From contig NZ_PDOD01000001.1 of the NCBI RefSeq assembly GCF_003226325.1, forward strand, positions 1 to 64,000: a stretch of 64,000 nucleotides of DNA, written 5' to 3'. Below the pieces are notes generated by a model. It was not told the DNA's origin, did not search any database, and worked only from the letters and a program-made list of their open reading frames with translations. Position numbers and translations under genes: made by a program. This stretch comes from Salipaludibacillus keqinensis (lineage in GTDB: Bacteria; Bacillota; Bacilli; Bacillales; Salisediminibacteriaceae). Shown here piece after piece: positions 17,323 to 26,048 of the stretch (positions are counted from its first letter, which is position 1; each line of letters begins with the position of its first letter).

Positions 17323-18810
17323 CTATTTATATAATGAATCTTTTTCGGCTCGAAGTGCTTTAAATAACGAGACCGTCATAAGAATCATAATAATCGAAAA
17401 AGGTAAAGCGGCAATAATTAATGCGTTCTCAATAGCTTGAAGGCCACCAGTATAAAGAAGAATAGAAGATGTTGCAGATAACATAATACCCCAAATAAGT
17501 TTTACATTTCTTGGAGGAGTTAATGAACCATTTGTTGTCTGCATACCTAAGATAAATGTTCCAGAATCAGCGGATGTAATAAAGAAGGTTGAAATCAAAA
17601 CTATAGCAATAATAGACATGATTCCTCCCATAGGGAATTGCGCAAACACCCCGAATAATGCTTCTTCTGGGGCCAATTCTGAAATAGCTGCTGCTCCTTG
17701 TTCTTCTACAAAGATGGCCGATCCTCCAAAAACAGAAAACCAAAGGAAGCCAATGACAGAAGGAACGAACAACACCCCTAATACAAATTCTCTTAACGTT
17801 CTCCCTTTCGAAACACGAGCAATAAATGAACCGACGAATGGGGCCCAAGCTATCCACCAAGCCCAGTAGAAAATTGTCCAGCCATTGATCCATTCTCGTT
17901 CCTCAGGATTAAGGGGAGCGATGCGGAAACTCATACTAGGTAATGTCTGGAGATAAGAACCAAGTGTATTCGTAAAAAGGTTTAATGAGTAAAGTGTGGG
18001 GCCGAATACAAACATAAATGTAAATAATAAGAGAGCTAGGATCATATTTACATTACTTAATATTTTAATCCCTTTATTTAAGCCTGTCCAAGCAGAGAAC
18101 ATAAACAGGACGGTTACAATAGCAATAATGGTAAATTGCATAATAAAATTATTTCCGATTCCAAATAAGAAATCTAATCCACCATTTATTTGTACAGCAC
18201 CAAATCCTAATGTACTAGCTACCCCGATAACTGTAGCTGTGACTCCAATGATATCAACGGTATGACCAGCGGGCCCTTTTGCATAACGCCCTAGAACAGG
18301 GGTCAATGTTGCACTAATTAAACCAGGAGCATCTTTACGAAATTTGAAATAGGCTAAAGATAAGGCGACCACCGCGTAAATCCCCCAAGCATGGATGCCC
18401 CAGTGGAAAAAGGTGAATCTCATAGACTCTAAAATAGCTGCATCAGTTCCTGTTTCAGCTATAGGAGCATCAATCATGTAATGAGAGATTGGCTCAGCGG
18501 CCCCCCAAAATACTAGACCGATTCCCATTCCTGCACTAAACAGCATAGCAAACCACGTAGCGACATTGAAGTCCGGTTTATCATCAGGCTTTCCCAATTT
18601 GATTTTTCCATAAGGACTAACGATAAAAAATAAACAAACAAGGACAAAAGAAGTGACGATTAATAAATAATACCATCCTAGAGAAGAGGATATCACTTGC
18701 TGAAGGGCGAATGTTGCATTCTCAAAAACTTGAGGTGCAATAACTCCAAACCCTACAATCAATAATAAGATAACTAGTGCTGACCAAAATACAATCGTTA
18801 ATTTTTTCAC
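17323..18810 (-). CDS. opuD: BCCT-family betaine transporter (OpuD-like)
   Basis: A 495-residue, 12-helix sodium-coupled transporter of the betaine/choline/carnitine family. It has the Gly-rich sodium/substrate segment AGMGIGLVFWGAAEP (about residues 93-107) and the family Trp signature WAWWIAWAPFVGSFIARVSKG. The GMGIG form is typical of glycine betaine carriers such as OpuD, so uptake of glycine betaine for osmoprotection is likely. That fits a halotolerant host. Start is GTG with AGGAGG eight bases upstream. Substrate preference cannot be settled from sequence. Confidence 0.9.
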   Translation of the reverse strand: MKKLTIVFWSALVILLLIVGFGVIAPQVFENATFALQQVISSSLGWYYLLIVTSFVLVCLFFIVSPYGKIKLGKPDDKPDFNVATWFAMLFSAGMGIGLVFWGAAEPISHYMIDAPIAETGTDAAILESMRFTFFHWGIHAWGIYAVVALSLAYFKFRKDAPGLISATLTPVLGRYAKGPAGHTVDIIGVTATVIGVASTLGFGAVQINGGLDFLFGIGNNFIMQFTIIAIVTVLFMFSAWTGLNKGIKILSNVNMILALLLFTFMFVFGPTLYSLNLFTNTLGSYLQTLPSMSFRIAPLNPEEREWINGWTIFYWAWWIAWAPFVGSFIARVSKGRTLREFVLGVLFVPSVIGFLWFSVFGGSAIFVEEQGAAAISELAPEEALFGVFAQFPMGGIMSIIAIVLISTFFITSADSGTFILGMQTTNGSLTPPRNVKLIWGIMLSATSSILLYTGGLQAIENALIIAALPFSIIMILMTVSLFKALRAEKDSLYK

Positions 18811-18855
18811 AAGTTTAACCTCCTATTTAGTTGAAGTACATAAACCCATACCCTT

Positions 18856-18881
18856 AACACCGGAATAAAAACGGTGTTTTT
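18856..18881 (+). terminator. hairpin with T run in the opuD upstream region
   Basis: Stem aacaccg with cggtgtt, followed by TTTTT on the plus strand. It lies upstream of opuD, so it could only stop rightward transcription. Its role is unclear. Confidence 0.4.
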
Positions 18882-19366
18882 CAAAAATATCGACATTTTT
18901 TTTCATAATTAGCTATTTTAATTCATACTTTTTACACAAAAAACGTAAAAAATAGTCCTGAATTGTGATAGTAGGTTAGGCGTTGATTTACTTTAACCGC
19001 ACTCGGATTCTGGATGAACCGCGATCCTCCTTGAATTCTGAGGGATTTGATTATGACTTCCCTCCTTTTTTAACCGGAAAAAGAGTGGAAGTTTTTTTTA
19101 AAACAAGATAAAGAATCAAGCTATCAAGTTTTATTCTCAGGATCACTTTAGATATTATTGATCACCTCTAGATAAAAATTAGTAGTTAGTGGAGTCACAG
19201 ATATGTGGATGCCTAGGCCTTTTCAGTACATCCTTATTTAAAATTTGGATTAATGCTTGTCCATTATTCAGAATTTTTGTCAACTAACTGTCCACTTTGC
19301 ATAGGATAGAGTAAGTTAAAAAACATGGAGTTCACTCGACTTTTTAAAAAGAAGGAGGGAAGACAG
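18882..19366. other. 485-base intergenic region upstream of yhbH
   Basis: No gene was supported here. The segment holds a copy of a short dispersed repeat (19111-19142, see that entry) and several T-rich tracts. A purine-rich start region lies just before the yhbH ribosome-binding site. I saw no convincing sigma-A promoter. A sporulation sigma factor promoter is possible but was not recognised. Confidence 0.6.
19111..19142 (+). repeat. dispersed 32-base repeat, copy 1
   Basis: Sequence aagaatcaagctatcaagttt and following bases match 53853-53882 over 30 of about 32 positions, allowing one one-base gap. The two copies lie 35 kb apart in intergenic DNA upstream of yhbH and glpD. Confidence 0.6.
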
Positions 19367-20533
19367 ATGATAAACCGATCAGGGAAAAATTATGTTGTCT
19401 CTCAGGAAAATTGGTCCCTCCACCGGAAAGGCTATCAGGATCAGCAACGTCACCAAGAAAAAGTTCAAGATGCCATCCAAAAAAACTTGCCTGACTTAGT
19501 TAGTGAAGAAAGTATTGTGATGTCCAACGGTCGCGATGTGATTAAAATACCGATTCGATCCCTAGATGAATATAAGATTCGATTCAATTATGATAAAAAC
19601 AAACATGTAGGGCAAGGAGATGGTGAAAGTAAAGTAGGTGACGTAGTTGCCAGAGACGGAAATGCTCAAAAAGCTCCAGGAAAAGGTGAAGGAGCAGGAG
19701 ACCAGGCTGGTGAAGATTATTATGAAGCAGAGGTTTCTATTACAGAGTTGGAAAGTATGTTATTTAACGAATTAGCTCTTCCAAATTTGCAACAAAAAGA
19801 AGAAGATCAAATTGTGGTTGAAAATGTGGAATTCAATGATATTCGTAAAAAAGGTTTAATGGGTAACGTTGATAAACGAAGAACGATCATTGAAGCATTG
19901 AAACGAAACGCAATGAAAGGGAAAGCTGCAGTAGCACCTATTTATAACGATGATTTGCGATTTAAAACGTGGGAAGAAAAAATAAAACCCGAATCAAAAG
20001 CTGTTGTGCTTGCAATGATGGATACTTCAGGTAGTATGGGAAGATTTGAAAAGTATATGGCTCGCAGTTTTTTCTTTTGGATGACGAGGTTTTTACGAAC
20101 AAAATACGAAACTGTTGATATTGTGTTTATTGCGCATCACACAGAAGCTAAACAAGTCACTGAAGATGACTTTTTTATGAAAGGAGAAAGTGGAGGAACA
20201 ATTTGTTCTTCCGCATATAGGAAAGCTTTAGAAGTGATTGATAAAGATTATCCTCCATCTAGATATAACATTTATCCCTTCCATTTTTCTGATGGTGATA
20301 ACCTTACATCTGATAATCAACGATGTGTAAAATACGTGCAAGAACTCATGGAAATGTCCAGTCTATTCGGCTATGGTGAAGTAAATCAGTATAATCGACC
20401 ATCGACACTAATGGGCGTGTATAAAAATATTCAAAATCCGAAATTCCGACACTACGTTTTACGAGAAAAAGGGGATGTTTATCGCTCATTAAAGTGGTTC
20501 TTCCAAAAAGAACAAGAATTGTTCACTCGCTGA
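19367..20533 (+). CDS. yhbH: sporulation protein YhbH
   Basis: A 388-residue cytoplasmic protein close to B. subtilis YhbH, a DUF444-family partner of PrkA expressed during sporulation. The C-terminal half resembles a von Willebrand A domain with the metal-site motif MMDTSGSMG (about residues 222-230) and the downstream FHFSDGDN. A Gly-rich low-complexity stretch (about residues 85-125) links it to the N-terminal [20 protein letters not shown] segment. The ATG at 19367 has AAGGAGGGA upstream; a longer reading from 19325 has no site. In many genomes PrkA and this family act with SpoVR. SpoVR is not in this window. Confidence 0.95.
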   Translation: MINRSGKNYVVSQENWSLHRKGYQDQQRHQEKVQDAIQKNLPDLVSEESIVMSNGRDVIKIPIRSLDEYKIRFNYDKNKHVGQGDGESKVGDVVARDGNAQKAPGKGEGAGDQAGEDYYEAEVSITELESMLFNELALPNLQQKEEDQIVVENVEFNDIRKKGLMGNVDKRRTIIEALKRNAMKGKAAVAPIYNDDLRFKTWEEKIKPESKAVVLAMMDTSGSMGRFEKYMARSFFFWMTRFLRTKYETVDIVFIAHHTEAKQVTEDDFFMKGESGGTICSSAYRKALEVIDKDYPPSRYNIYPFHFSDGDNLTSDNQRCVKYVQELMEMSSLFGYGEVNQYNRPSTLMGVYKNIQNPKFRHYVLREKGDVYRSLKWFFQKEQELFTR

Positions 20534-20578
20534 GAAAGACCGATCAGCATCTCTCATCGCTATCAATAGATCGTGTCT

Positions 20579-20613
20579 AAAGATGACCTTTATAAGGAAG
20601 GTCATCTTTTTTA
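20579..20613 (+). terminator. terminator after yhbH
   Basis: Stem aaagatgacctt with aaggtcatcttt and a following T run. Confidence 0.88.
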
Positions 20614-20787
20614 TTAGGGAGGACTTTCGATAGAGGTTAATAATCTAAAATCTGGTAACAAAGTATTTCCTATTTTTCATTCAATAAAGAAGTCATCTGA
20701 AAATTATTATAAAACACATAAAATATTCAGATAACTTAGGTCTTTATATCTATTTACTTGAAAGAGGATAAATATTATGATTTATCT

Positions 20788-20793
20788 ATAATA
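20788..20793 (+). promoter_or_regulatory. -10 box candidate of the sinI-like leader transcript
   Basis: TATAAT with a weak -35 region. Transcription from here would begin near 20800, ahead of a strong ribosome-binding site at 20814-20824 and the riboswitch at 20954. Confidence 0.35.
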
Positions 20794-20828
20794 TTCGTAA
20801 TATAGAACAATTTGGAAAGGAGGACTTA

Positions 20829-20867
20829 TGAGGGAGAGGGATTTTTTTCGGAACCATATCCTTTAAA
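20829..20867 (+). CDS. possible 12-codon leader peptide
   Basis: An ATG eight bases after a near-perfect GGAAAGGAGGA site opens a 12-residue frame, MRERDFFRNHIL, then stop. It is too short to recognise. It could be a leader peptide ahead of the riboswitch or the remnant start of a lost gene. Confidence 0.25.
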
Positions 20868-20953
20868 GAATTGTTGATATCAAAGGTGTTTTGTTCTTTA
20901 TCTTGAACGGGTGGTCGTTTCTTTCTCAGTGTATAAATGAATAAAAAACAAGA

Positions 20954-21064
20954 CTACTCATTAGAAAAGGCAAACCTATTGAAAGATAGGGACGCAAAGC
21001 TATGGATCTAAGGGAATACAAATAAAACATATCCTATGATTGCATAGTTGCCTCAATGAAGTGG
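20954..21064 (+). ncRNA. cyclic-di-GMP-I riboswitch (GEMM-I)
   Basis: The conserved core GGCAAACC, a stem with GAAA tetraloop, then GGGACGCAAAGC is present. P1 pairs ctactcatt with aatgaagtgg (one bulge). The second long arm pairs ctatg with catag and carries a variant 11-base tetraloop receptor (TCTAAG and TATGA) facing the GAAA loop. GGCAA also pairs with TTGCC downstream. These are the hallmarks of the class I cyclic-di-GMP aptamer. The 3' edge of P1 lies three bases from the SD (AAGGAGG) of the sinI-like gene. In addition GAGG (21071-21074) can pair with CCTC (21079-21082) just before the ATG, so control of translation is likely. Confidence 0.9.
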
Positions 21065-21082
21065 CATAAGGAGGACAACCTC

Positions 21083-21211
21083 ATGCTCACTTTGAAAAAA
21101 GAAGAAAGATTGGACCAAGAATGGATCTCATTGATTAAAACAGCGTTAGAACAAGGTATGACCCCAGAAGAAATTCGGAGTTTTTTAGATGAAAGAAAAC
21201 ATAATGTATAG
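21083..21211 (+). CDS. SinI-like anti-repressor peptide
   Basis: A 42-residue protein whose centre LDQEWISLIKTALEQGMTPE with the following EIRSFL matches the SinI dimerisation domain. B. subtilis SinI has LDQEWVELMVEAKEANISPE then EIRKYL. SinI binds the master biofilm repressor SinR and removes it from DNA. The gene is the only one after the cyclic-di-GMP riboswitch and is followed by a terminator, so the riboswitch appears to exist to control it. No SinR gene is in the window. Partner identity and direction of control are inference. The ribosome site AAGGAGG is eight bases upstream. Confidence 0.85.
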   Translation: MLTLKKEERLDQEWISLIKTALEQGMTPEEIRSFLDERKHNV

Positions 21212-21218
21212 AAAAATT

Positions 21219-21270
21219 TAACCTACTTGGTTGAGTTTTTTTTTGAAAATGAAGTAGGTTAGAGTTTTTT
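21219..21270 (+). terminator. terminator after the sinI-like gene
   Basis: Stem taacctactt with aagtaggtta around a T-rich loop, then a second T run. A shorter AACC/GGTT hairpin followed by nine T bases lies inside it. Confidence 0.7.
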
Positions 21271-21322
21271 AGCTTTATGATCTTCTCTAAGATTCTTAGC
21301 TGCAATAACTATAAAAAAAGAT

Positions 21323-21351
21323 TTGCAAACCCTTTCATGATGTTGTATAGT
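21323..21351 (+). promoter_or_regulatory. promoter of the lacI-type regulator operon
   Basis: TTGCAA, 17 bases, TATAGT. The operator at 21368-21381 lies just past the expected transcription start, consistent with autorepression. Confidence 0.75.
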
Positions 21352-21367
21352 AAAGCTATCGAAAAAA

Positions 21368-21381
21368 CCGAAACGTTTCGG
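21368..21381. promoter_or_regulatory. LacI-family operator, copy 1
   Basis: Perfect palindrome CCGAAACGTTTCGG at the 5' end of the regulator transcript, overlapping the start of the ribosome-binding site. Confidence 0.8.
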
Positions 21382-21391
21382 GAGGTGAATC

Positions 21392-22411
21392 ATGGCGACG
21401 ATTAAAGATATTGCCAAGTCGGCTGGAGTGTCGGTAACGACCGTGTCTCGAGCTTTAAATGGATATTCAGATGTTAACGATAAAACGAGAAAGTTGATTG
21501 AAGATACAGCAAAGCAGTTGAATTACAGCCCAAATACATTGGCTCGGAGCTTAGTTATGAATAAATCGCAGACGATTGGTCTTCTAGTTTCGGAACTAAA
21601 CCGCTCAGGTGCGAAAGACATGTTTACATACGAAGTCATGTGTGGAATTAATGATTCAGCTTCGGATGTAGGATATGACTTGATACTATTCAGTACAAAT
21701 TCGGTCATGCAAAAGCAAAAGAGCTACACTCAACTATGTAGGGAAAGACAGGTAGAGGGAGTGATTATGCAGGGCATAAAAATGGATGATCCTTATATTA
21801 AAGAAGTTATTGATAGTAATATTCCTTGTGTTTTTGTGGATGTTGAGGTCGAAGGCAAAGATGTTGGTTACGTGACAACGGACAATGTTTTCGGTGCACA
21901 AATGGCAGTCAAGCATTTAATTAATCTTGGGCATACTGAAATAGCTATGGTGAATGGACACGATCAAGCTCATGTTAGTGCGAAAAGACGAAAAGGATAT
22001 GAACGTGAGTTGACCGATGCAGGATTACCTGTTCGTGATACCTATATTTTAAACGGTGAATTTTTAGAACCAATGGCTGAAGCGGCAGCATTCCCATTTC
22101 TACAGGCACATCCAGAAGTGACGGCGGTGTTCTGTGCTAGTGACTTAATGGCTCTTGGTGTTATGAGAGCTGCAAAGCGCTTAGGTTTAAGGATTCCGGA
22201 AGATTTATCCATTGTCGGTTTTGATGATATTGTCTTATCAGAATATACAAGCCCTCCTTTGACAACAGTTGGACAAGACAAATACCAGATGGGATACGAG
22301 GCTGCTAAGCTATTAACATCAATATTAAAAAATGACGACCCTAATCAAAAAATGTGTGTGCTAGATAATCGCTTAATTGTAAGAGAAACGACTGCTCCAC
22401 CGAGAAAATAG
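21392..22411 (+). CDS. LacI-family transcriptional regulator
   Basis: A 339-residue repressor with the N-terminal helix-turn-helix TIKDIAKSAGVSVTTVSRAL (residues 3-22), a hinge ending in SPNTLARSLVMNKSQTIG, and a periplasmic-binding-like effector domain. Identical palindromes before it (21368) and after it (22434) suggest it controls both itself and the debranching-enzyme/ABC operon. The inducer is probably a maltooligosaccharide or isomaltose-type sugar, inferred from the neighbours. It resembles MalR-type regulators. The ribosome site GGAGGTGA overlaps the operator. Confidence 0.92.
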   Translation: MATIKDIAKSAGVSVTTVSRALNGYSDVNDKTRKLIEDTAKQLNYSPNTLARSLVMNKSQTIGLLVSELNRSGAKDMFTYEVMCGINDSASDVGYDLILFSTNSVMQKQKSYTQLCRERQVEGVIMQGIKMDDPYIKEVIDSNIPCVFVDVEVEGKDVGYVTTDNVFGAQMAVKHLINLGHTEIAMVNGHDQAHVSAKRRKGYERELTDAGLPVRDTYILNGEFLEPMAEAAAFPFLQAHPEVTAVFCASDLMALGVMRAAKRLGLRIPEDLSIVGFDDIVLSEYTSPPLTTVGQDKYQMGYEAAKLLTSILKNDDPNQKMCVLDNRLIVRETTAPPRK

Positions 22412-22433
22412 GAGCCTCTTTTTTTCATAAAAT

Positions 22434-22447
22434 CCGAAACGTTTCGG
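22434..22447. promoter_or_regulatory. LacI-family operator, copy 2
   Basis: Second copy of CCGAAACGTTTCGG, in the 83-base gap before the debranching-enzyme gene. It is 1066 bases from copy 1, so looping between the two is possible. Confidence 0.8.
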
Positions 22448-22494
22448 GTACGAGTTAATTACATAAATGAACGACTAATTTCTGGAGGTATGAC

Positions 22495-24579
22495 ATGAAC
22501 TATCGAGTGATTAAAGAAGACGACGTATTTTTTCTGACTGATGAGAAAGGAAATATTCCGGAAGACCACCCTTATGGACCTGGACTTTATTCAAAAGATA
22601 CTCGATTTTTAAGTAAATTTGATTTAAAGATTAACGACGAGGAACCGATTCTTTTATCATCGAATGCCGATGAAAGTTATTATGCAGAGATGATCCTGAC
22701 GAATCCTCATATGGAAGCAGAAGGTAAAGTGAAACTTTGGCGAGAGTCGGTTGAAATGAAACGTAAGCGCTTTATTTTTGATGGTGCTCTCTATGAAGAA
22801 ATTACTGTAAAGAACTATAACCCTAAACAGACGAGCTTTGAAGTTAGTATTCATCTTGATGCAGATTTCAAAGACATGTTTATCGTACGTGGGTTTCAGA
22901 ATGGAACGGTCGGAAAGAGAGAAGAGTCAACGGTGAATGAAAATGGAATGGCGATTCGCTATATAGGGGCAGACGATGTGAATAGAACCCTAGACGTAAA
23001 GTGGAACTTAACACCGATCCGGACGACTGATAAGGGCGATATATACTTTGCATGTTCTCTTGATCATGAGGAAGAGCAAACGATCTCATTGACAATGGTC
23101 CCTACTGTGGGTGAAGAATCAACAAAAGTGTTGAAACACGAAGATGCATTAAGACAATTAATGACCTCATACAAAGAGTGGGCTGAATCAACTACAAAGG
23201 TAACGACAAATCATCCACAACTACAAAGACTAATTGACCGAGGATTAGGTGACCTTAGGGTACTGTTGACAGATTTGGGATATGGTAAATTTCCAGTTGC
23301 AGGTCTACCTTGGTTTGGTGTTCCTTTTGGAAGAGATAGTCTCATAGCTGCATTGCAAATGCTTCCCTTCAATTCAGAAGTTGCAAAAGGAACGCTTAAG
23401 ACAATGGCTAGTAAACAAGGAACGAAGAAAGACAGTTGGCGTGATGAAGAACCAGGAAAGATTATGCACGAAATTCGATTCGGAGAATTAGCCAATACGG
23501 GGCAAATTCCTTTTACACCTTATTACGGAACAATCGATGCAACGCCTCTGTTCTTAGTGCTATTAAGTGAATACATGAAGTGGACAGGTGACTTAGCTCT
23601 TTTTAACGAGCTTGAAGAAAATGTGGAAGCAGCTCTCAATTGGATAGACGAGTATGGAGATCGTGATGGGGATGGATTTGTAGAATACCATCAAGAAGCA
23701 TCGAAAGGAATTGCCAATCAAGGATGGAAAGATTCAGGAGATTCGATTGTACACCGAAACGGAGAGTTAGGAGAAACTCCGATTGCCCTTTCAGAGGTAC
23801 AAGGGTATGTATATCATGCCAAGAAAAGTATGGCGGAAGTATATGAATTACTGGGTAACAGAGATAAAGCTAGTCAATTAACAGCGGATACTAAAACCTT
23901 AAAGGCTCAGTTTGAAGAATCGTATTGGATGGAAGAACAACAATTTTACGCACTGGCCCTTGATAAAGAAAAGAATCAAGTTGGTACGGTGACATCGAAT
24001 CCAGGCCATGTACTATTATCAGGGATGCTTGACTTGGATAGAGCAAAATCGGTAAGTGACATGCTCGTCTCGGATAAAATGTATTCGGGCTATGGAATCC
24101 GAACGATGGGCGAGGGTGAAGCAGGTTATAACCCAATGAGTTACCACAACGGTACAGTTTGGCCACATGATAACAGTGTCATTATTTTAGGAATGAGTAA
24201 GACAAAGAACCAGGAACAGGCAGCAAAAGCGATGGAAGGCTTGATCCGCTCAGCAGATTCATTTGAATATGATCGACTTCCAGAATTGTTTTGTGGCTAT
24301 GAAGCAAAAGGGAAAGCAGTGAACTATCCAGTCGCGTGTTCACCACAAGCTTGGGCTGCGGGTACTCCCCTTTTATTTGTTCAGGCCATGCTCGGATTAT
24401 TCCCGAATGCGTTGGAGAAAACAATTACAATCAATCCTTTTCTGCCAAATGGTGTAAACGAAATAAAGATCGAAAACATGCGCATTGGTGAAGGGACGAT
24501 TAGTCTAAGTGTAAAAAAATCAGAAGGAAATCATGAACTAGAAGTTCTTGAAAACACAACCGGTTTCGATATTGCTTAA
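22495..24579 (+). CDS. amylo-alpha-1,6-glucosidase (glycogen debranching enzyme-like)
   Basis: A 694-residue cytoplasmic glycoside hydrolase. The N-terminal beta-sandwich domain (GDE N-terminal type, about residues 1-215) begins with YRVIKEDDVFFLTDEKGN and contains YSKDTRFLSK. The C-terminal (alpha/alpha)6 barrel has the active-site-type segments WFGVPFGRDSLIA, DRDGDGFVEYHQ and GWKDSGDS, plus YNPMSYHNGTVWPHDN. It probably removes alpha-1,6 branches or trims isomalto-oligosaccharides after import by the ABC transporter next to it. It is not a type I pullulanase (no GH13 motifs). It starts at ATG with GGAGGT upstream. Confidence 0.88.
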   Translation: MNYRVIKEDDVFFLTDEKGNIPEDHPYGPGLYSKDTRFLSKFDLKINDEEPILLSSNADESYYAEMILTNPHMEAEGKVKLWRESVEMKRKRFIFDGALYEEITVKNYNPKQTSFEVSIHLDADFKDMFIVRGFQNGTVGKREESTVNENGMAIRYIGADDVNRTLDVKWNLTPIRTTDKGDIYFACSLDHEEEQTISLTMVPTVGEESTKVLKHEDALRQLMTSYKEWAESTTKVTTNHPQLQRLIDRGLGDLRVLLTDLGYGKFPVAGLPWFGVPFGRDSLIAALQMLPFNSEVAKGTLKTMASKQGTKKDSWRDEEPGKIMHEIRFGELANTGQIPFTPYYGTIDATPLFLVLLSEYMKWTGDLALFNELEENVEAALNWIDEYGDRDGDGFVEYHQEASKGIANQGWKDSGDSIVHRNGELGETPIALSEVQGYVYHAKKSMAEVYELLGNRDKASQLTADTKTLKAQFEESYWMEEQQFYALALDKEKNQVGTVTSNPGHVLLSGMLDLDRAKSVSDMLVSDKMYSGYGIRTMGEGEAGYNPMSYHNGTVWPHDNSVIILGMSKTKNQEQAAKAMEGLIRSADSFEYDRLPELFCGYEAKGKAVNYPVACSPQAWAAGTPLLFVQAMLGLFPNALEKTITINPFLPNGVNEIKIENMRIGEGTISLSVKKSEGNHELEVLENTTGFDIA

Positions 24580-24639
24580 TTTAAACGATTGTTAAGGGCA
24601 TAGACCCTTGTCAATAAAATTAGAAAGGGGTTTTATAAA

Positions 24640-25953
24640 ATGGAAAGAGCAAAATGGATCAAAGGATTAGGTTTCATGTCCGTTGTAATGGCAGGAACGG
24701 TGTTAACAGCGTGTGGGGACGATGGAAATAACAATACAGATGAAGCGACAAATGGAAATGATACAGGGACAAATGAAACTGAGAACAATGCTAATCAAAA
24801 TGAGGGTCAAGAAGAAGTGACAGTCCGGTTAACTGGATGGCAGTCTTCACCTACAGAACAACGTTATTTTGAAGAAACGATTGCGGCTTTTGAAGAGGAG
24901 TATCCTCATATCAATGTTGAACTAGATACAATTGCCGATCAATACATGGATGTTTTACGTACCCGATTAATCGGTGGAGAAGCGGCAGATGTATTTTTCT
25001 TAGATGCCTTTGAAGCACCGGGATTGATTGAAGCGGGTGTGCTTGAACCTATGGATGATTATATTACGGATGAATTTGATGTAGATGATTTTGAAGATCC
25101 GCTTATTGATGCATTCAGAAGAGATGGCCAATTATGGGGGCTTCCAAAAGATACGTCAACCTTAGCGTTGTTTTACAACAAAGATCACTTTGAAGAGGCC
25201 GGAATTGAATCACCCCCAGAAACTTGGGAAGAGATGGAAGAATATGCAGAGACGTTAACGGATGATAATCGTTACGGATTTGGAATTGTCACGGACTTGG
25301 CGAGACTTTATTCAATCGCAGAGTCACGAGGTGGTGACGTAGTTGTTGATAACCAAGCGAATTTTACCGATCCAGCTGTTATTGAAGCTTTACAGCCAAT
25401 CGTTGACATGAGAAATGAGAAGGAAATCGGTGCTTCACCTGCAGATGTTGGTGCTGAATGGGGCGGCGACATGTTCGGAACAGAGAGAGCTTCGATGATT
25501 ATTGAAGGAAACTGGATGATTGAGTTTATGGAAGATGCTTTCCCAGATGTTAATTATGGAGTAGTTGAAATTCCTATGATTGAGGATGAGCGACAAACGA
25601 TGGCTTATACAGTCTCTTACTCTATGAATGCGCAATCTGAGCAAAAAGATGAAGCATGGAAGCTAGTTGAGTTCCTAACAGGAAAAGAAGGAATGGAAAT
25701 TTGGACATCAAGTGGCTTAGCTCTTCCTTCTCGTCAGTCTGTGGCTGAAAACATGGATTATGCTGATGATGCTATATATGAACCATTCATTGAAGGGGCA
25801 AGCTATGCAACTGTATGGGCAGACGACACGAATCTACCAATCATTAATTCTAACTTTGAGAACCAATTTTCAAGTGCCTTTTTAGGCGATCAGACGCTTG
25901 AAGAAGCGATGGAAGAAGCGGAACGAGTGGCTAATAACGAGATTCAAGACTAA
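24640..25953 (+). CDS. sugar ABC transporter substrate-binding lipoprotein
   Basis: A 437-residue extracellular solute-binding protein of family 1 (MalE/MsmE cluster). The signal peptide ends in lipobox VLTAC and is followed by an Asn/Glu/Thr-rich acidic linker (about residues 26-60). The family signatures LRTRLIGGEAADVFFLDA, WGLPKDTSTLALFYNKDHF and WNEM-like features are present. Acidic composition fits a halotolerant host. With the debranching enzyme and the two permeases it forms an alpha-glucan oligosaccharide importer. Substrate is inferred from context. Confidence 0.92.
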   Translation: MERAKWIKGLGFMSVVMAGTVLTACGDDGNNNTDEATNGNDTGTNETENNANQNEGQEEVTVRLTGWQSSPTEQRYFEETIAAFEEEYPHINVELDTIADQYMDVLRTRLIGGEAADVFFLDAFEAPGLIEAGVLEPMDDYITDEFDVDDFEDPLIDAFRRDGQLWGLPKDTSTLALFYNKDHFEEAGIESPPETWEEMEEYAETLTDDNRYGFGIVTDLARLYSIAESRGGDVVVDNQANFTDPAVIEALQPIVDMRNEKEIGASPADVGAEWGGDMFGTERASMIIEGNWMIEFMEDAFPDVNYGVVEIPMIEDERQTMAYTVSYSMNAQSEQKDEAWKLVEFLTGKEGMEIWTSSGLALPSRQSVAENMDYADDAIYEPFIEGASYATVWADDTNLPIINSNFENQFSSAFLGDQTLEEAMEEAERVANNEIQD

Positions 25954-25972
25954 ACAAATGAATAATAGGGGT

Positions 25973-26002
25973 CTTAAAAAGGAGCTTCGCCTCCTTTTTA
26001 AG
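25973..26002 (+). promoter_or_regulatory. intercistronic stem-loop between binding protein and permease genes
   Basis: A 12-bp stem, cttaaaaaggag with ctcctttttaag, and a 6-base loop. There is no T run after it, so it probably stabilises the upstream messenger RNA or partly attenuates. This is a common arrangement that raises binding protein levels over the permeases. Confidence 0.75.
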
Positions 26003-26048
26003 TTCCCATACATATTTATAGGCAAGTTAGGAAAGGGGTTTAAACAGC

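Noticed and set aside
17567-17893. Minus-strand 108-residue frame within opuD
   Set aside because: It is an out-of-frame shadow of the betaine transporter and has no start signal.
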